Source of the DNA: Bacteroidetes bacterium MedPE-SWsnd-G2
GTDB lineage: Bacteria > Bacteroidota > Bacteroidia > Flavobacteriales > Flavobacteriaceae
Reading direction: 5' to 3'
DNA: 64,000 nucleotides
Assembly (NCBI GenBank): GCA_001874335.1
Contig: MPDE01000011.1
Span: 62,001-126,000, forward strand
Shown: positions 1 to 7,771 of the stretch, piece by piece
Numbering within the stretch: position 1 is the stretch's first letter
How the letters are laid out: the number at the start of each line of letters is the position of its first letter
Notes under the pieces: generated by a model
Databases searched by the model: none
Seen by the model: only the letters and a program-made list of their open reading frames with translations
What the model was told of the DNA's origin: nothing
Position numbers and translations under genes: made by a program

Positions 1-637
1 CTTGCCCGGTACTTCCTCCCAAACCATGCACAATATTCAATACACCTTCAGGTAAGCCAGCTTGCGTACAAATTTCACCTAAAAGATAGGCCGTCATTGG
101 TGTGACTTCACTAGGTTTAGCTACGACACAGTTTCCAGCAGCAATTGCAGGAGCAATTTTCCAAGTAAAAAGGTAAAGTGGGAGGTTCCATGGCGAAATA
201 CAACCTACGACTCCAATAGGCTGTCTTAGTGTGAAATTAACGGCATTTAGGCCTGTACTTTCATGACTTTCGCTTGAAAATTGAGTTATTGCATTCCCGA
301 AGAATCTAAAGTTGCTTGCAGCTCTTGGTATATCAACAACTTTCGCTAATGATACCGGCTTACCATTGTCTTTACTTTCTGCTTCAGCAAACTTTTGAAG
401 ATTCTCATCTAAAAGTTCAGCAATTCTCAGCATGATTTTACTGCGCTCTTCTAATGTAGATGTTGACCACTCAGGAAAAGCGGTTTCTGCAGCTTTATAG
501 GCTGCTTGTACATCGCTTGCATCAGAATCAGGAATATCTCCATAAATAGCTCCATCAGATGGATTATAATTTGGGATATATGAATTGGTTAATGGCGCCT
601 GATACTGCCCATTTATGTAGTTAGCAATACGAATCAT
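1..637 (-). CDS. Aldehyde dehydrogenase, probable 2-aminomuconate-6-semialdehyde dehydrogenase (3' part outside window)
   Basis: This frame is open from an ATG at 637 to the window edge, giving about 212 residues of the N-terminal NAD-binding half of an ALDH-superfamily enzyme. It shows the motif ISPWNLPLY, with the Asn that stabilises the thiohemiacetal, followed by KIAPAIAAGNCVVAKPSE, the cofactor-binding segment. The catalytic Cys lies beyond the edge. The start ATG overlaps the TAA of the ridA-like gene by one base (TAATG), so translation is probably coupled. Following kynureninase, KMO and a RidA protein, the natural substrate is 2-aminomuconate semialdehyde, which would be oxidised with NAD to 2-aminomuconate. 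The family is seen directly; the substrate is inferred from neighbours. Confidence 0.85.
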   Translation of the reverse strand, partial: MIRIANYINGQYQAPLTNSYIPNYNPSDGAIYGDIPDSDASDVQAAYKAAETAFPEWSTSTLEERSKIMLRIAELLDENLQKFAEAESKDNGKPVSLAKVVDIPRAASNFRFFGNAITQFSSESHESTGLNAVNFTLRQPIGVVGCISPWNLPLYLFTWKIAPAIAAGNCVVAKPSEVTPMTAYLLGEICTQAGLPEGVLNIVHGLGGSTGQ

Positions 638-1041
638 TATTGTTTTTTATAAGCCGTTACTTTAATCTCTACTACCAAATCGGGGTGAGGTAGTTGATGT
701 ACTGCAACGGTAGTTCTTGTTGGTCCTGTTTCCTTACTAAAAAACTGACCGTAAACTTCATTGTATCCGGCAAAGTCGTTCATATTTACTAAAAAAGTAG
801 AAACGTCAACAACATCTTCTAAGGTAGCACCTACCTTTGCAAGGTTACTTTCAATATTTTCAATTACAGCTTTTGTTTGAGCTCTAATGTCCAGTTCTTT
901 TGTGCCCATTTCATCAATAACTGTCACTCCAATAAGGCTATTATCTGGACGACGTGAACTTGTGCCAGAAACAAAAATAAAATCTCCAACAACTTTAGTG
1001 TGTGGGTAGGCCCCTCTAGGTGTTACAATTTTGTTACTCAT
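637..1041 (-). CDS. RidA/YjgF-family protein, probable 2-aminomuconate deaminase
   Basis: The product has 134 aa, the usual length for a single-domain RidA/YjgF/YER057c protein that forms trimers with active sites between subunits. The N-terminal [17 protein letters not shown] and the C-terminal [13 protein letters not shown], including the conserved Arg that binds the substrate carboxylate, are typical. Generic RidA hydrolyses reactive enamines/imines. Here it lies between a KMO gene (10 bp upstream) and an aldehyde dehydrogenase (1-base overlap), the arrangement expected for 2-aminomuconate deaminase of the kynurenine meta-cleavage route. The family is certain, the specific reaction is inferred, and a general enamine deaminase role is the alternative. 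Confidence 0.85.
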   Translation of the reverse strand: MSNKIVTPRGAYPHTKVVGDFIFVSGTSSRRPDNSLIGVTVIDEMGTKELDIRAQTKAVIENIESNLAKVGATLEDVVDVSTFLVNMNDFAGYNEVYGQFFSKETGPTRTTVAVHQLPHPDLVVEIKVTAYKKQ

Positions 1042-1051
1042 AGTTTATGGT

Positions 1052-2455
1052 TTAGTGATTCATGGTTTTGGCTACCCGATCTTCATCTAATAGCTCTTTG
1101 GTTTCTTCTAAAATTTGATTTAGAATAGATTTTAAATCGCTGTTTAAATCTATTTCTTTATCAGCAATCATATTTAATATAGCTTTGTCTTGGGCTCTTC
1201 CAGTAACCATAGCTTCATTATATCCCATGTCTTCATTGAAAGTTACCATAGAATATTTTGATGCATATTGACTTGGGAATTGGTTCTCCAAGGCCATTTC
1301 AATTTTTCTTTTTTCCTGAAACATAGGATTTGCAACGTGATCTCTCATTTCAAAGAAATTATCAATAGCTAAATCGGCTATAGCATCAGTATCAATTTTT
1401 CTACTTTTTTCATAGTTTTTAAAAGTAGTTTCCCAATTGCCATCATGCTTATCTAAGAAATTGTCAAACTCAACAACATCTTCAAAAGAAGCGTTCATCC
1501 CCTGACCATAAAATGGTACAATGGCATGAGCTGCATCACCCATTAAAAGCGTGTTGCCTTTGTAATGCCATGGCGAACATTTAACTGTTCCTAAGGCAGC
1601 TGTTGGGTTGTCAAAGAAATCTTCAATTAAATTTGGCATTAACGCTAAGGCATCAGGGAATTCTTTCGTAAAGAACTCCGTTACAATTTCCGGTGTATTT
1701 AAGTTGTTGAAATTATATGCGCCATCTTCAAAACTTAAAAATAATGTGACCGTAAAACTACCATCTAAATTTGGTAATGCAATTAGCATAAAGTCGCCTC
1801 TTGGCCAAATGTGCAATGCATTTTTATAGGTTTTAAAGCTGCCATCATTTGCAGGAAGAATACAAAGTTCCTTATAGCCATGAGTTAAGTAGTTTTGAGA
1901 AAAACTGAATAAGAACTTACGTTCTAAAAAGTAGCTCTTTCTCAATACAGAACCGGCACCATCTGTTCCAAAAATAATATCGGCAGTTTTGATGGTTTCT
2001 TCTTTGGTTATGGCATTTTTAAATGTTGCTGTTTTATTTTCAAAATCTACATGTGTACATGGTTCATTAAAAACAATAGTAACATTATCAAGAGCTTCGG
2101 CTTCGGTTAATAACAAAGCGTTTAGTCCTCCTCTTGAAATAGAGTTGATATATTCATCTTCTCTTCCGCTATAGGGCGATAAAAATGGTTCTCCCGTAGT
2201 TGGGTGAATCATCCGGCCATTCATAGGGATGCAAAGTTCTTCAACCTTAGATTGCAACCCAACCATATTCATGGCTTTAATACCGCGGTCAGAAAACGCG
2301 AGGTTAATTGAGCGACCAGCGCTTATGTCTGTAGTTCGTAAATCGGGTCTACTTTCAACAAGAGTTACGTTGTATCCTCTTTGCCCTAATCTTAGTCCAA
2401 GTAATGAGCCACAAAGACCAGCGCCTATAATTAATATGTTATCAGAATTAGTCAT
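1052..2455 (-). CDS. kmo: Kynurenine 3-monooxygenase
   Basis: This 467-residue FAD monooxygenase of the PHBH fold would hydroxylate L-kynurenine to 3-hydroxykynurenine with NADPH and O2. The N-terminal dinucleotide-binding motif GAGLCGSLLG is at about residues 11-20. The second FAD motif LLMGDAAHAIVPFYGQGMN and the segment GRSINLAFSDRG are typical of KMO. The C-terminal part resembles the membrane-association/substrate region of bacterial KMO. It starts 8 bases inside the end of the kynureninase gene, so the two are probably translated together. With kynU it converts kynurenine to 3-hydroxyanthranilate. 3-hydroxyanthranilate dioxygenase and ACMS decarboxylase would be expected further downstream, outside the window. 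Confidence 0.93.
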   Translation of the reverse strand: MTNSDNILIIGAGLCGSLLGLRLGQRGYNVTLVESRPDLRTTDISAGRSINLAFSDRGIKAMNMVGLQSKVEELCIPMNGRMIHPTTGEPFLSPYSGREDEYINSISRGGLNALLLTEAEALDNVTIVFNEPCTHVDFENKTATFKNAITKEETIKTADIIFGTDGAGSVLRKSYFLERKFLFSFSQNYLTHGYKELCILPANDGSFKTYKNALHIWPRGDFMLIALPNLDGSFTVTLFLSFEDGAYNFNNLNTPEIVTEFFTKEFPDALALMPNLIEDFFDNPTAALGTVKCSPWHYKGNTLLMGDAAHAIVPFYGQGMNASFEDVVEFDNFLDKHDGNWETTFKNYEKSRKIDTDAIADLAIDNFFEMRDHVANPMFQEKRKIEMALENQFPSQYASKYSMVTFNEDMGYNEAMVTGRAQDKAILNMIADKEIDLNSDLKSILNQILEETKELLDEDRVAKTMNH

Positions 2456-3719
2456 TTAAGCAAACTTTTAATTTTTCAACCATGTTATATACATCTTCAA
2501 ACGAGTTGTAAAGTGGTACAGGAGCACAACGAATTACATCTGGTTCTCTCCAATCACTAATTACACCAGCTTCGGTTAGCTTATTGTGCAAAGTTTTATC
2601 GGCGTTTTTAACTTGAATTGAAAGTTGGCAACCTCTTTGAGAGTCTTCCAACGGTGTTATTATTTTTATGTCTTGGTTGTTTAATGAAGAAATTAAAAAT
2701 TCAAAATAACCAGTTAGTAATCTTGATTTTTTAGTTAAAGCTTCAATTCCAACTTCGTTAAATATGTCTAAAGATGCTTTTATTGCCGCCATAGATAGAA
2801 TAGGAGGGTTGCTCAATTGCCAACCTTCTGCACCAGGAAGTACATCAAACTCGTGACGCATATTAAAGCGCGTTTGCTTGTTATGACTCCACCAACCTGT
2901 AAAACGGTTTAAGGTTTTATCATGAGCATGTTTTTCATGAACAAAACAGCCGCTTAAACTACCAGGTCCAGAATTTAAATATTTATAGGTACACCAAACG
3001 GCAAAATCAGCCCCGCTTTCATGTAAGTTTAATTGGACGTTACCAGCGCCATGTGCACAATCAAATCCGACCATACAGCCATAACTATGTCCTAAATCTG
3101 CAATGCGTTTTAAATCAAAATATTGTCCTGTGTAATAGTTGACACCACCAATCATAACAAGAGCAATCTCATCGCCATGAGCTTTTAAAATTGCTTCTAG
3201 GTCGTCATAATTCGCTAATTCTTCACCTTCTCTGGCTTTCCATAAAATCAAACCTTCTTTATCGTCATAACCATGATGACGTAGTTGTGATTCAACCGCA
3301 TATTTGTCTGAAGGAAAGGCATCTGCCTCAATAAGAATTTTGTATCGTTTTGGTGTTGGCTTGTAAAACGAAACCATCATAAAGTGAAGGTTTGCAGTCA
3401 AGGTATTCATTACAACAACCTCCAAAGGTTTTGCACCTACCAACTTAGCCATACTTTCGGTAAGAAACTCGTGATAAGGTAACCACGGGTTTTTAGCTTC
3501 GGTATGCCCTTCAACACCAAGATTTGCCCAATCTTCTAATTCTTGGTTGATATATTCTTTAGTTGACTTTGGTTGAAGCCCGAGCGAATTTCCACATAAA
3601 TATATGAGGTCTTCACCGGTCTTGTTTTTTGGGATATGAAATTGTTCTCTGTATTTTCTTAGGGGGTCTAATTTGTCTTGTTCTAATGCGAATTCAAGAC
3701 CAGATTTATAGTTAGGCAC
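2448..3719 (-). CDS. kynU: Kynureninase
   Basis: This 423 aa PLP enzyme of aminotransferase fold type I cleaves kynurenine or 3-hydroxykynurenine to (hydroxy)anthranilate and alanine. YLCGNSLGLQP near residues 40-50 is the kynureninase N-terminal signature, and the PLP lysine is in CTYKYLNSGPG (about Lys246). GFDCAHGAGN holds the PLP-contacting Asp, and the C-terminal SDWREPDVIRCAPVPLYN matches the substrate-binding end of the family. It is the first gene of the minus-strand kyn operon and overlaps kmo by 8 bases. A TAnnTTTG-type -7 element and an inverted repeat lie just upstream, so this is the likely regulated entry of the operon. Confidence 0.94.
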   Translation of the reverse strand: MPNYKSGLEFALEQDKLDPLRKYREQFHIPKNKTGEDLIYLCGNSLGLQPKSTKEYINQELEDWANLGVEGHTEAKNPWLPYHEFLTESMAKLVGAKPLEVVVMNTLTANLHFMMVSFYKPTPKRYKILIEADAFPSDKYAVESQLRHHGYDDKEGLILWKAREGEELANYDDLEAILKAHGDEIALVMIGGVNYYTGQYFDLKRIADLGHSYGCMVGFDCAHGAGNVQLNLHESGADFAVWCTYKYLNSGPGSLSGCFVHEKHAHDKTLNRFTGWWSHNKQTRFNMRHEFDVLPGAEGWQLSNPPILSMAAIKASLDIFNEVGIEALTKKSRLLTGYFEFLISSLNNQDIKIITPLEDSQRGCQLSIQVKNADKTLHNKLTEAGVISDWREPDVIRCAPVPLYNSFEDVYNMVEKLKVCLND

Positions 3720-3745
3720 AGGGTTAGTATTTTATTGGATTTTCA

Positions 3746-3753
3746 CAAAAATA
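3746..3753 (-). promoter_or_regulatory. Candidate -7 element of the kyn operon
   Basis: On the minus strand this reads TATTTTTG, an exact match to the Bacteroidota -7 consensus TAnnTTTG, ending 26 bases before the kynU start. A weak TTG lies 23 bases upstream within the inverted repeat at 3758-3783. The position and match support a promoter, but the -33 element is poor, which suggests help or control by a regulator. Confidence 0.45.
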
Positions 3754-3757
3754 GGAA

Positions 3758-3783
3758 TTAATTGCAAAGTTTGAAGCAATTAA
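3758..3783. promoter_or_regulatory. Inverted repeat, candidate operator in the kynU / Fe-S gene intergenic region
   Basis: The arms TTAATTGC (3758-3765) and GCAATTAA (3776-3783) are perfect inverted repeats separated by 10 bases. The repeat covers the -15 to -40 region of the candidate kynU promoter and lies 55 bases before the divergent gene at 3839. Kynurenine operons elsewhere are controlled by an Lrp/AsnC-type regulator (KynR), and such sites are imperfect AT-rich palindromes. Which protein binds here is unknown. Confidence 0.4.
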
Positions 3784-3838
3784 AAGAGAGATAATCTTAA
3801 AGTTTTGATTTTTGTATATTTAACAAAATCGATTCGAG

Positions 3839-4264
3839 ATGGGGACTGTGAAAACATACGAAACAGAGAATGTAAAAGTGATTTGGAAACCTGGAAGCTG
3901 TATTCATTCGGCAAAATGTGTTGAGGGTTTACCTGGAGTATTTAAACCAAAGGAAAAACCTTGGATAAATCTTGAAGATTGTGATGAAAAAATGTTGATG
4001 AAAACCATCGATAAATGCCCCTCAGGAGCATTGACTTATGAACTTAAAACAGAAAATAAAAAGGTTATGGATTCAAATGATAATATAAAAATTAATGTAA
4101 TGGAAAATGGACCAGTATTGGTACATGGTGAAATAAGCTTAACCTTGTCTGACGGGAGTGCTGTTTCAAAATCTAAGGTTACTGCATTTTGTAGATGTGG
4201 CGCATCTAAAAACAAGCCTTTCTGTGATGGGATGCATAAAGATATAAATTTTAAGGCTGAATGA
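3839..4264 (+). CDS. Fused YjdI-type iron-sulfur and CDGSH iron-sulfur protein
   Basis: The protein has 141 aa and two small Fe-S domains. Residues 1-70 match the YjdI/Fer4_19 family (CIHSAKC at 21-27 and CPSGAL at 60-65). Residues about 80-140 form a CDGSH domain with the cluster-binding set CRCGASKNKPFCDGMH (Cys118, Cys120, Cys129, His133), where the usual Ser/Ala before the last His is Met. CDGSH proteins carry a redox-active 2Fe-2S cluster. The role here is unknown, with electron transfer or Fe-S/redox sensing likely. The stop codon overlaps the start of the methyltransferase gene (ATGA), so the two are co-translated. No signal peptide is seen, so it is cytosolic. Confidence 0.85.
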   Translation: MGTVKTYETENVKVIWKPGSCIHSAKCVEGLPGVFKPKEKPWINLEDCDEKMLMKTIDKCPSGALTYELKTENKKVMDSNDNIKINVMENGPVLVHGEISLTLSDGSAVSKSKVTAFCRCGASKNKPFCDGMHKDINFKAE

Positions 4265-5067
4265 AAACATCAAATGAAAGCATGTACTTTCAGACTAATC
4301 GAGATACTTGGAATGCAAAAGTAAATGTACATGTAGAAAGTGACATGTATGATTTACAAGATTTTATCAAGGGAAAATCTTCTTTAAATAAATTTGAATT
4401 AAACGCTTTAGGTGATGTAAATGGTAAATCATTATTGCATTTACAATGTCATTTTGGTCAAGACACTTTAAGTTGGAGTAGGTTGGGAGCTAAATGTACT
4501 GGTGTCGATTTAAGTGATGCCGGAATAGAAAAAGCAAAGGAATTAAACGAGCAATTGAATTTAGATGCCAAGTTTGTGCGTTGCAATGTTTATGATACCT
4601 CTTCTCACGTCAATGATAACTTTGATATTGTATTTACAAGCTATGGGGTTATTGGTTGGCTTCCTGATTTAAAGCCTTGGGCTCAGATGATTTCGGAGCG
4701 ACTAAAACCGGGAGGTGTATTTTATATGGCAGAATTTCATCCTATTGTTTGGATGTTTGACTATACCCAAAATCCTGCTCAAATGAAATACGGTTACAAA
4801 CAAGATGACGTTATTTATGAAGAGTATACTGGAACCTATGCTAATGAAAATTCAGAAATGACAAGCAAAGAGTATTCTTGGAATCATGGATTAAGTGAAG
4901 TTGTTAATGCCTTAATAGAAGTCGGTTTAAGAATTGAATTTTTAAACGAGTACAATGAAAGCCCTTATAATGTATTACCGGATCTAATCCCTAATAATAA
5001 TGGTAATTTCACCCTAAAGTCTGACTTGTACCCGCTCATCTATGACATAAAAGCAACTAAGCTTTAG
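4261..5067 (+). CDS. Class I SAM-dependent methyltransferase
   Basis: This 268-residue protein has a Rossmann methyltransferase core. LLHLQCHFGQDTLSWSRLG is motif I (SAM binding), TGVDLSDAGIEKAKE is motif II with the acidic residue for the SAM ribose, and FDIVFTSYGVIGWLPDL follows as motif IV. The C-terminal half is the variable substrate-binding part. The LHLQCHFGQDT variant is common in a widespread group annotated only as class I methyltransferases, with unknown substrate. It overlaps the upstream Fe-S gene by 4 bases and the convergent msrA by 4 bases at the other end. A small-molecule substrate is likely but unproven. Confidence 0.82.
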   Translation: MKTSNESMYFQTNRDTWNAKVNVHVESDMYDLQDFIKGKSSLNKFELNALGDVNGKSLLHLQCHFGQDTLSWSRLGAKCTGVDLSDAGIEKAKELNEQLNLDAKFVRCNVYDTSSHVNDNFDIVFTSYGVIGWLPDLKPWAQMISERLKPGGVFYMAEFHPIVWMFDYTQNPAQMKYGYKQDDVIYEEYTGTYANENSEMTSKEYSWNHGLSEVVNALIEVGLRIEFLNEYNESPYNVLPDLIPNNNGNFTLKSDLYPLIYDIKATKL

Positions 5068-5735
5068 TGATTGCTTTTTATTAATTCAGGAAACTTTCTC
5101 TTAAACCGATTTAATCTCGGAACAGATATCGCTTTGATGTAAGATTGGTTAGGATGTAACCTTTCATAGTTTTGATGATAGTCTTCGGCTATCCAAAATT
5201 TTTGAAACGGATACACTTCTGCAGCTACAGGTTTTCCTAATTGTTTAGAAAGTTCAGATTTTTTAGATTCTATAATTTTCTTCTCCTCTGCATTTTGAAA
5301 AAATACAATAGATCTGTATTGAGAGCCATTGTCAGGGCCTTGGCCGTTAACTTGTAGCGGATTTTGAGAACCGAAGTACACATCTACTAAAGTGGCGAAA
5401 CTTACTATGTTTGGATCATATATAACCTCAACAGCTTCGGCATGTCCTGTTCGGCCAGTGTTACTTTTTTCGTAAGTTGGTTTTTCTGTAAATCCACCAG
5501 AATATCCGCTTATGGCTTCTGTTACACCGTTTACGCTTTCGTAGATGGCTTCTACACACCAAAAACAACCACTTGCAAAGTAGGCTTTGGCTAATCCGTT
5601 TTCCAATGGAACCTGAATCGGTTCAGCACTAATAACTGACTGTTGTTTGTCGTTGAGATTTTGAGCGTTTTGTTGACAGCTAAAAAGTAAAGCTAAGCTT
5701 AAACTTAGTGCCAGTTGTTTTGTGAGTAAGTTCAT
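5064..5735 (-). CDS. msrA: Peptide-methionine (S)-S-oxide reductase, lipoprotein form
   Basis: The 223 aa product carries an N-terminal lipoprotein signal with the lipobox LLFSC (Cys20), so this MsrA is exported and membrane anchored. The catalytic motif GCFWCVEA has the nucleophile at Cys57, followed by GYSGG and GHAEAVEVIYDP, all typical of MsrA. It reduces the S-epimer of methionine sulfoxide in proteins. The family's more distal resolving Cys is not evident near the C-terminus; Cys60 in the CFWC motif may resolve the intermediate. It faces the methyltransferase gene with a 4-base overlap of the 3' ends. It probably repairs oxidised envelope proteins. Confidence 0.92.
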   Translation of the reverse strand: MNLLTKQLALSLSLALLFSCQQNAQNLNDKQQSVISAEPIQVPLENGLAKAYFASGCFWCVEAIYESVNGVTEAISGYSGGFTEKPTYEKSNTGRTGHAEAVEVIYDPNIVSFATLVDVYFGSQNPLQVNGQGPDNGSQYRSIVFFQNAEEKKIIESKKSELSKQLGKPVAAEVYPFQKFWIAEDYHQNYERLHPNQSYIKAISVPRLNRFKRKFPELIKSNH

Positions 5736-5802
5736 GAAGTGTTGAGTTTTGGCAGTTGGTCGTTGATACCGTCTTATTCATTACAAGTTTTTGCAAAAAA
5801 AA

Positions 5803-5829
5803 AAAGCCTTTGCAATTTGCAAAGGCTTT
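5803..5829 (-). terminator. Intrinsic terminator of the Nif3 / coiled-coil gene pair
   Basis: This is a perfect inverted repeat of 13-base arms (AAAGCCTTTGCAA and its complement) around a single T. On the minus strand it is followed by a run of U encoded by the A tract at 5795-5802. It lies 20 bases after the stop of the gene at 5850-6629. Confidence 0.8.
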
Positions 5830-5849
5830 AGTATGATGTTTTAAAATGA

Positions 5850-6629
5850 TTACAATTTAGCAAACATTTTTTCCATTTTTTCTTTTTGTTCAGTAGCTAA
5901 AGCAGCATCAACTAAAATACGACCAGAATGCTCATCAGTAATAATCTTTTTACGTGAAGCAATTTCTACTTGTACTTGTGGTGGAATAGTGAAGAAAGAC
6001 CCTCCAGATGCACCTCTTTCAATCGGTACAACAGCTAATCCATTCTTTACGCTGGCTCTAATTCTTAAATACGCCTTAACTAAACGCGCATCAATTTCTT
6101 TTTGGTAATCATCAGACTTTTTAATTAAAGCGTTTTCTTCTTTTTCAGTTTCTGCTAAAATTGCATCTAATTCACTTTTCTTGTGTTTTAAATGTGCTTG
6201 TCTGCTTTTTAATTTTTCTTTAGTATCTCCAATTATTTCCTTCTTTTGCTCGATTTGAACTTTGAATTCTTTAATGTGCTTTTCAGCCAATTGGATTTCT
6301 AAATCTTGGAATTCAATTTCTTTTGTTAAAGAATTGTATTCTCTGTTATTTCTAACGTTCTCTTGTTGTTCGGAGTATTTTTTAATTAATGCCTTTGCTT
6401 CTTCAATTAAATTTTTTCTTGATTTAATATCTTCATCGATTAATTCAAGATTAGCATTTAATTTTTCAAGTCTTGTATTTAGACCTTCAACCTCATCTTC
6501 TAAATCTCTTACTTCTAAAGGAAGTTCCCCTCTTATATTTCTAATTTCGTCTACTCTTGAATCGATTAATTGTAAATTATATAGTGCTCTTAATCGTTCC
6601 TCAATAGAAACTTCAACTTTTTTTGCCAT
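5850..6629 (-). CDS. Coiled-coil protein of the C4-type zinc-ribbon family with zinc ligands lost
   Basis: This 259 aa protein is mostly a long charged coiled coil (about residues 20-185), followed by a C-terminal domain with VPIERGASGGSFFTIPPQ and IITDEHSGRILVD. In the family (CT398/C4-type zinc ribbon) these two places normally hold CxxC-type knuckles that bind zinc. Here the four positions read Ser208, Ser211, Asp232 and Ser235, so zinc binding by that site is unlikely. It lies 2 bases after the Nif3-family gene, a pairing common in Bacteroidota, so the two products probably work together. The function is not established; a scaffold or nucleic-acid/metal-handling partner has been suggested for relatives. 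Confidence 0.75.
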   Translation of the reverse strand: MAKKVEVSIEERLRALYNLQLIDSRVDEIRNIRGELPLEVRDLEDEVEGLNTRLEKLNANLELIDEDIKSRKNLIEEAKALIKKYSEQQENVRNNREYNSLTKEIEFQDLEIQLAEKHIKEFKVQIEQKKEIIGDTKEKLKSRQAHLKHKKSELDAILAETEKEENALIKKSDDYQKEIDARLVKAYLRIRASVKNGLAVVPIERGASGGSFFTIPPQVQVEIASRKKIITDEHSGRILVDAALATEQKEKMEKMFAKL

Positions 6630-6631
6630 AA

Positions 6632-7726
6632 TTATAAATACTTTACCGGATTTGTATTTGTCATTGATAAAACGATTGCAAAATTAGTAATTTTTTTCGA
6701 GAGATAGTCTGCTAAATAGTTTTTTGTGTACTGTTCGCTTTCATAATGACCAATGTCTGCTAAAATTATTTTGTTTTCTGCTCTAAAGAAGTCGTGATAT
6801 TTCAAATCGGCTGTAATATAGACATCGGCAGATGCATTAATAGCCGCTTCTATTGCAAAGCTACCTGAGCCTCCTAATAGTGCAACTTTTTTAATGGGTT
6901 TGTCTAATAGCTTAGAATGCCTAATAGCTGGTGTTTTAAATTTTAATTTTAAATCTTGCAGAAATGAAGTACTGTCTGCTGATTCAGGTAATACCCCAAC
7001 AATTCCCATTCCAATATTTTGATTGGTATTTTCTAAGGATACAATCTCATAGGCTACTTCTTCATAACTATGCGCATTAAATAGCGCAGAAAGGACTTTC
7101 GATTTTAAGTGTTTAGGGAATGTGACTGAAATTTTAGATTCTTCTTCTGAATGGCGTTTTCCTTTTTCGCCAATACTTGGATTTGCAGCTTCATTAGCCT
7201 TAAAAGTACCAATGCCATTAGTGGCAAAGCTACAATTGTCATAATTTCCTATCGTTCCAGCTCCTGCATTAAACAGGGCATTCTTGATGCTTTCTGCTTC
7301 ATTAATTGGAGCGTAAGTAGTGAGTTTTAAAATGGTTGATTTTTTAGGCAATAATATATTTTGATTCGTTAAACCCAATTTGTTAGCCATAATTGCACTA
7401 ACACCTATATGAGAATTGTCTAATGCAGTATGCATGCTGTAAATTGCAATGTCATGTTTGATGGCTTTAATAGCTACTCGCTCAACATAATTACTACCAT
7501 TAAGACGTTTTAAACCTTTAAAGATTATGGGGTGAAAACTAACTACCAAATTGCAGTTGTTCTCAATGGCTTCGTCTACAACAGCTTCGGTTGTGTCAAG
7601 AGTAACTAAAACCCCTTTTAGTTTGGTAGACTTGTCACCTACCAATAGTCCTACATTATCAAAATCTTCAGCATAGTTTAAAGGAGCTAAAGTTTCTAAA
7701 TGATTTATGACGTCTTTTACAATCAT
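6632..7726 (-). CDS. Nif3-like dinuclear metal centre hexameric protein
   Basis: The 364 aa product is of the long Nif3/YqfO type. Residues about 1-130 and 260-364 form the two halves of the Nif3 fold, with an inserted PII-like/CutA1-type domain between (about 135-255). Metal-binding histidines are visible in VVSFHPIIFKG and YSMHTALDNSHIG, and near the C-terminus in ADIGHYESEQYTK, where the Glu also serves. Relatives have been described as GTP cyclohydrolase type 2-like or Nif3 proteins, but the cellular reaction is unsettled. The gene is followed within 2 bases by the coiled-coil gene and is divergent from lpxK with a 45-base gap. Confidence 0.88.
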   Translation of the reverse strand: MIVKDVINHLETLAPLNYAEDFDNVGLLVGDKSTKLKGVLVTLDTTEAVVDEAIENNCNLVVSFHPIIFKGLKRLNGSNYVERVAIKAIKHDIAIYSMHTALDNSHIGVSAIMANKLGLTNQNILLPKKSTILKLTTYAPINEAESIKNALFNAGAGTIGNYDNCSFATNGIGTFKANEAANPSIGEKGKRHSEEESKISVTFPKHLKSKVLSALFNAHSYEEVAYEIVSLENTNQNIGMGIVGVLPESADSTSFLQDLKLKFKTPAIRHSKLLDKPIKKVALLGGSGSFAIEAAINASADVYITADLKYHDFFRAENKIILADIGHYESEQYTKNYLADYLSKKITNFAIVLSMTNTNPVKYL

Positions 7727-7736
7727 TCCTATTAAG

Positions 7737-7767
7737 TTTGCTTCAAAGATAAAATATTATACATTCG
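7737..7767 (+). promoter_or_regulatory. Promoter of lpxK, apparently leaderless
   Basis: TTTG at 7737-7740, a 19-base spacer and TACATTCG at 7760-7767 match the Bacteroidota TTTG-N19-TAnnTTTG form with one mismatch. Only 4 bases separate the -7 element from the lpxK ATG, so transcription should begin at or next to the start codon. The same geometry recurs upstream of 57025. Confidence 0.5.
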
Positions 7768-7771
7768 TTAT

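Noticed and set aside
1608-2459. Open frames on the plus strand opposite kmo
   Set aside because: They are shadows of a clear conserved gene on the minus strand.
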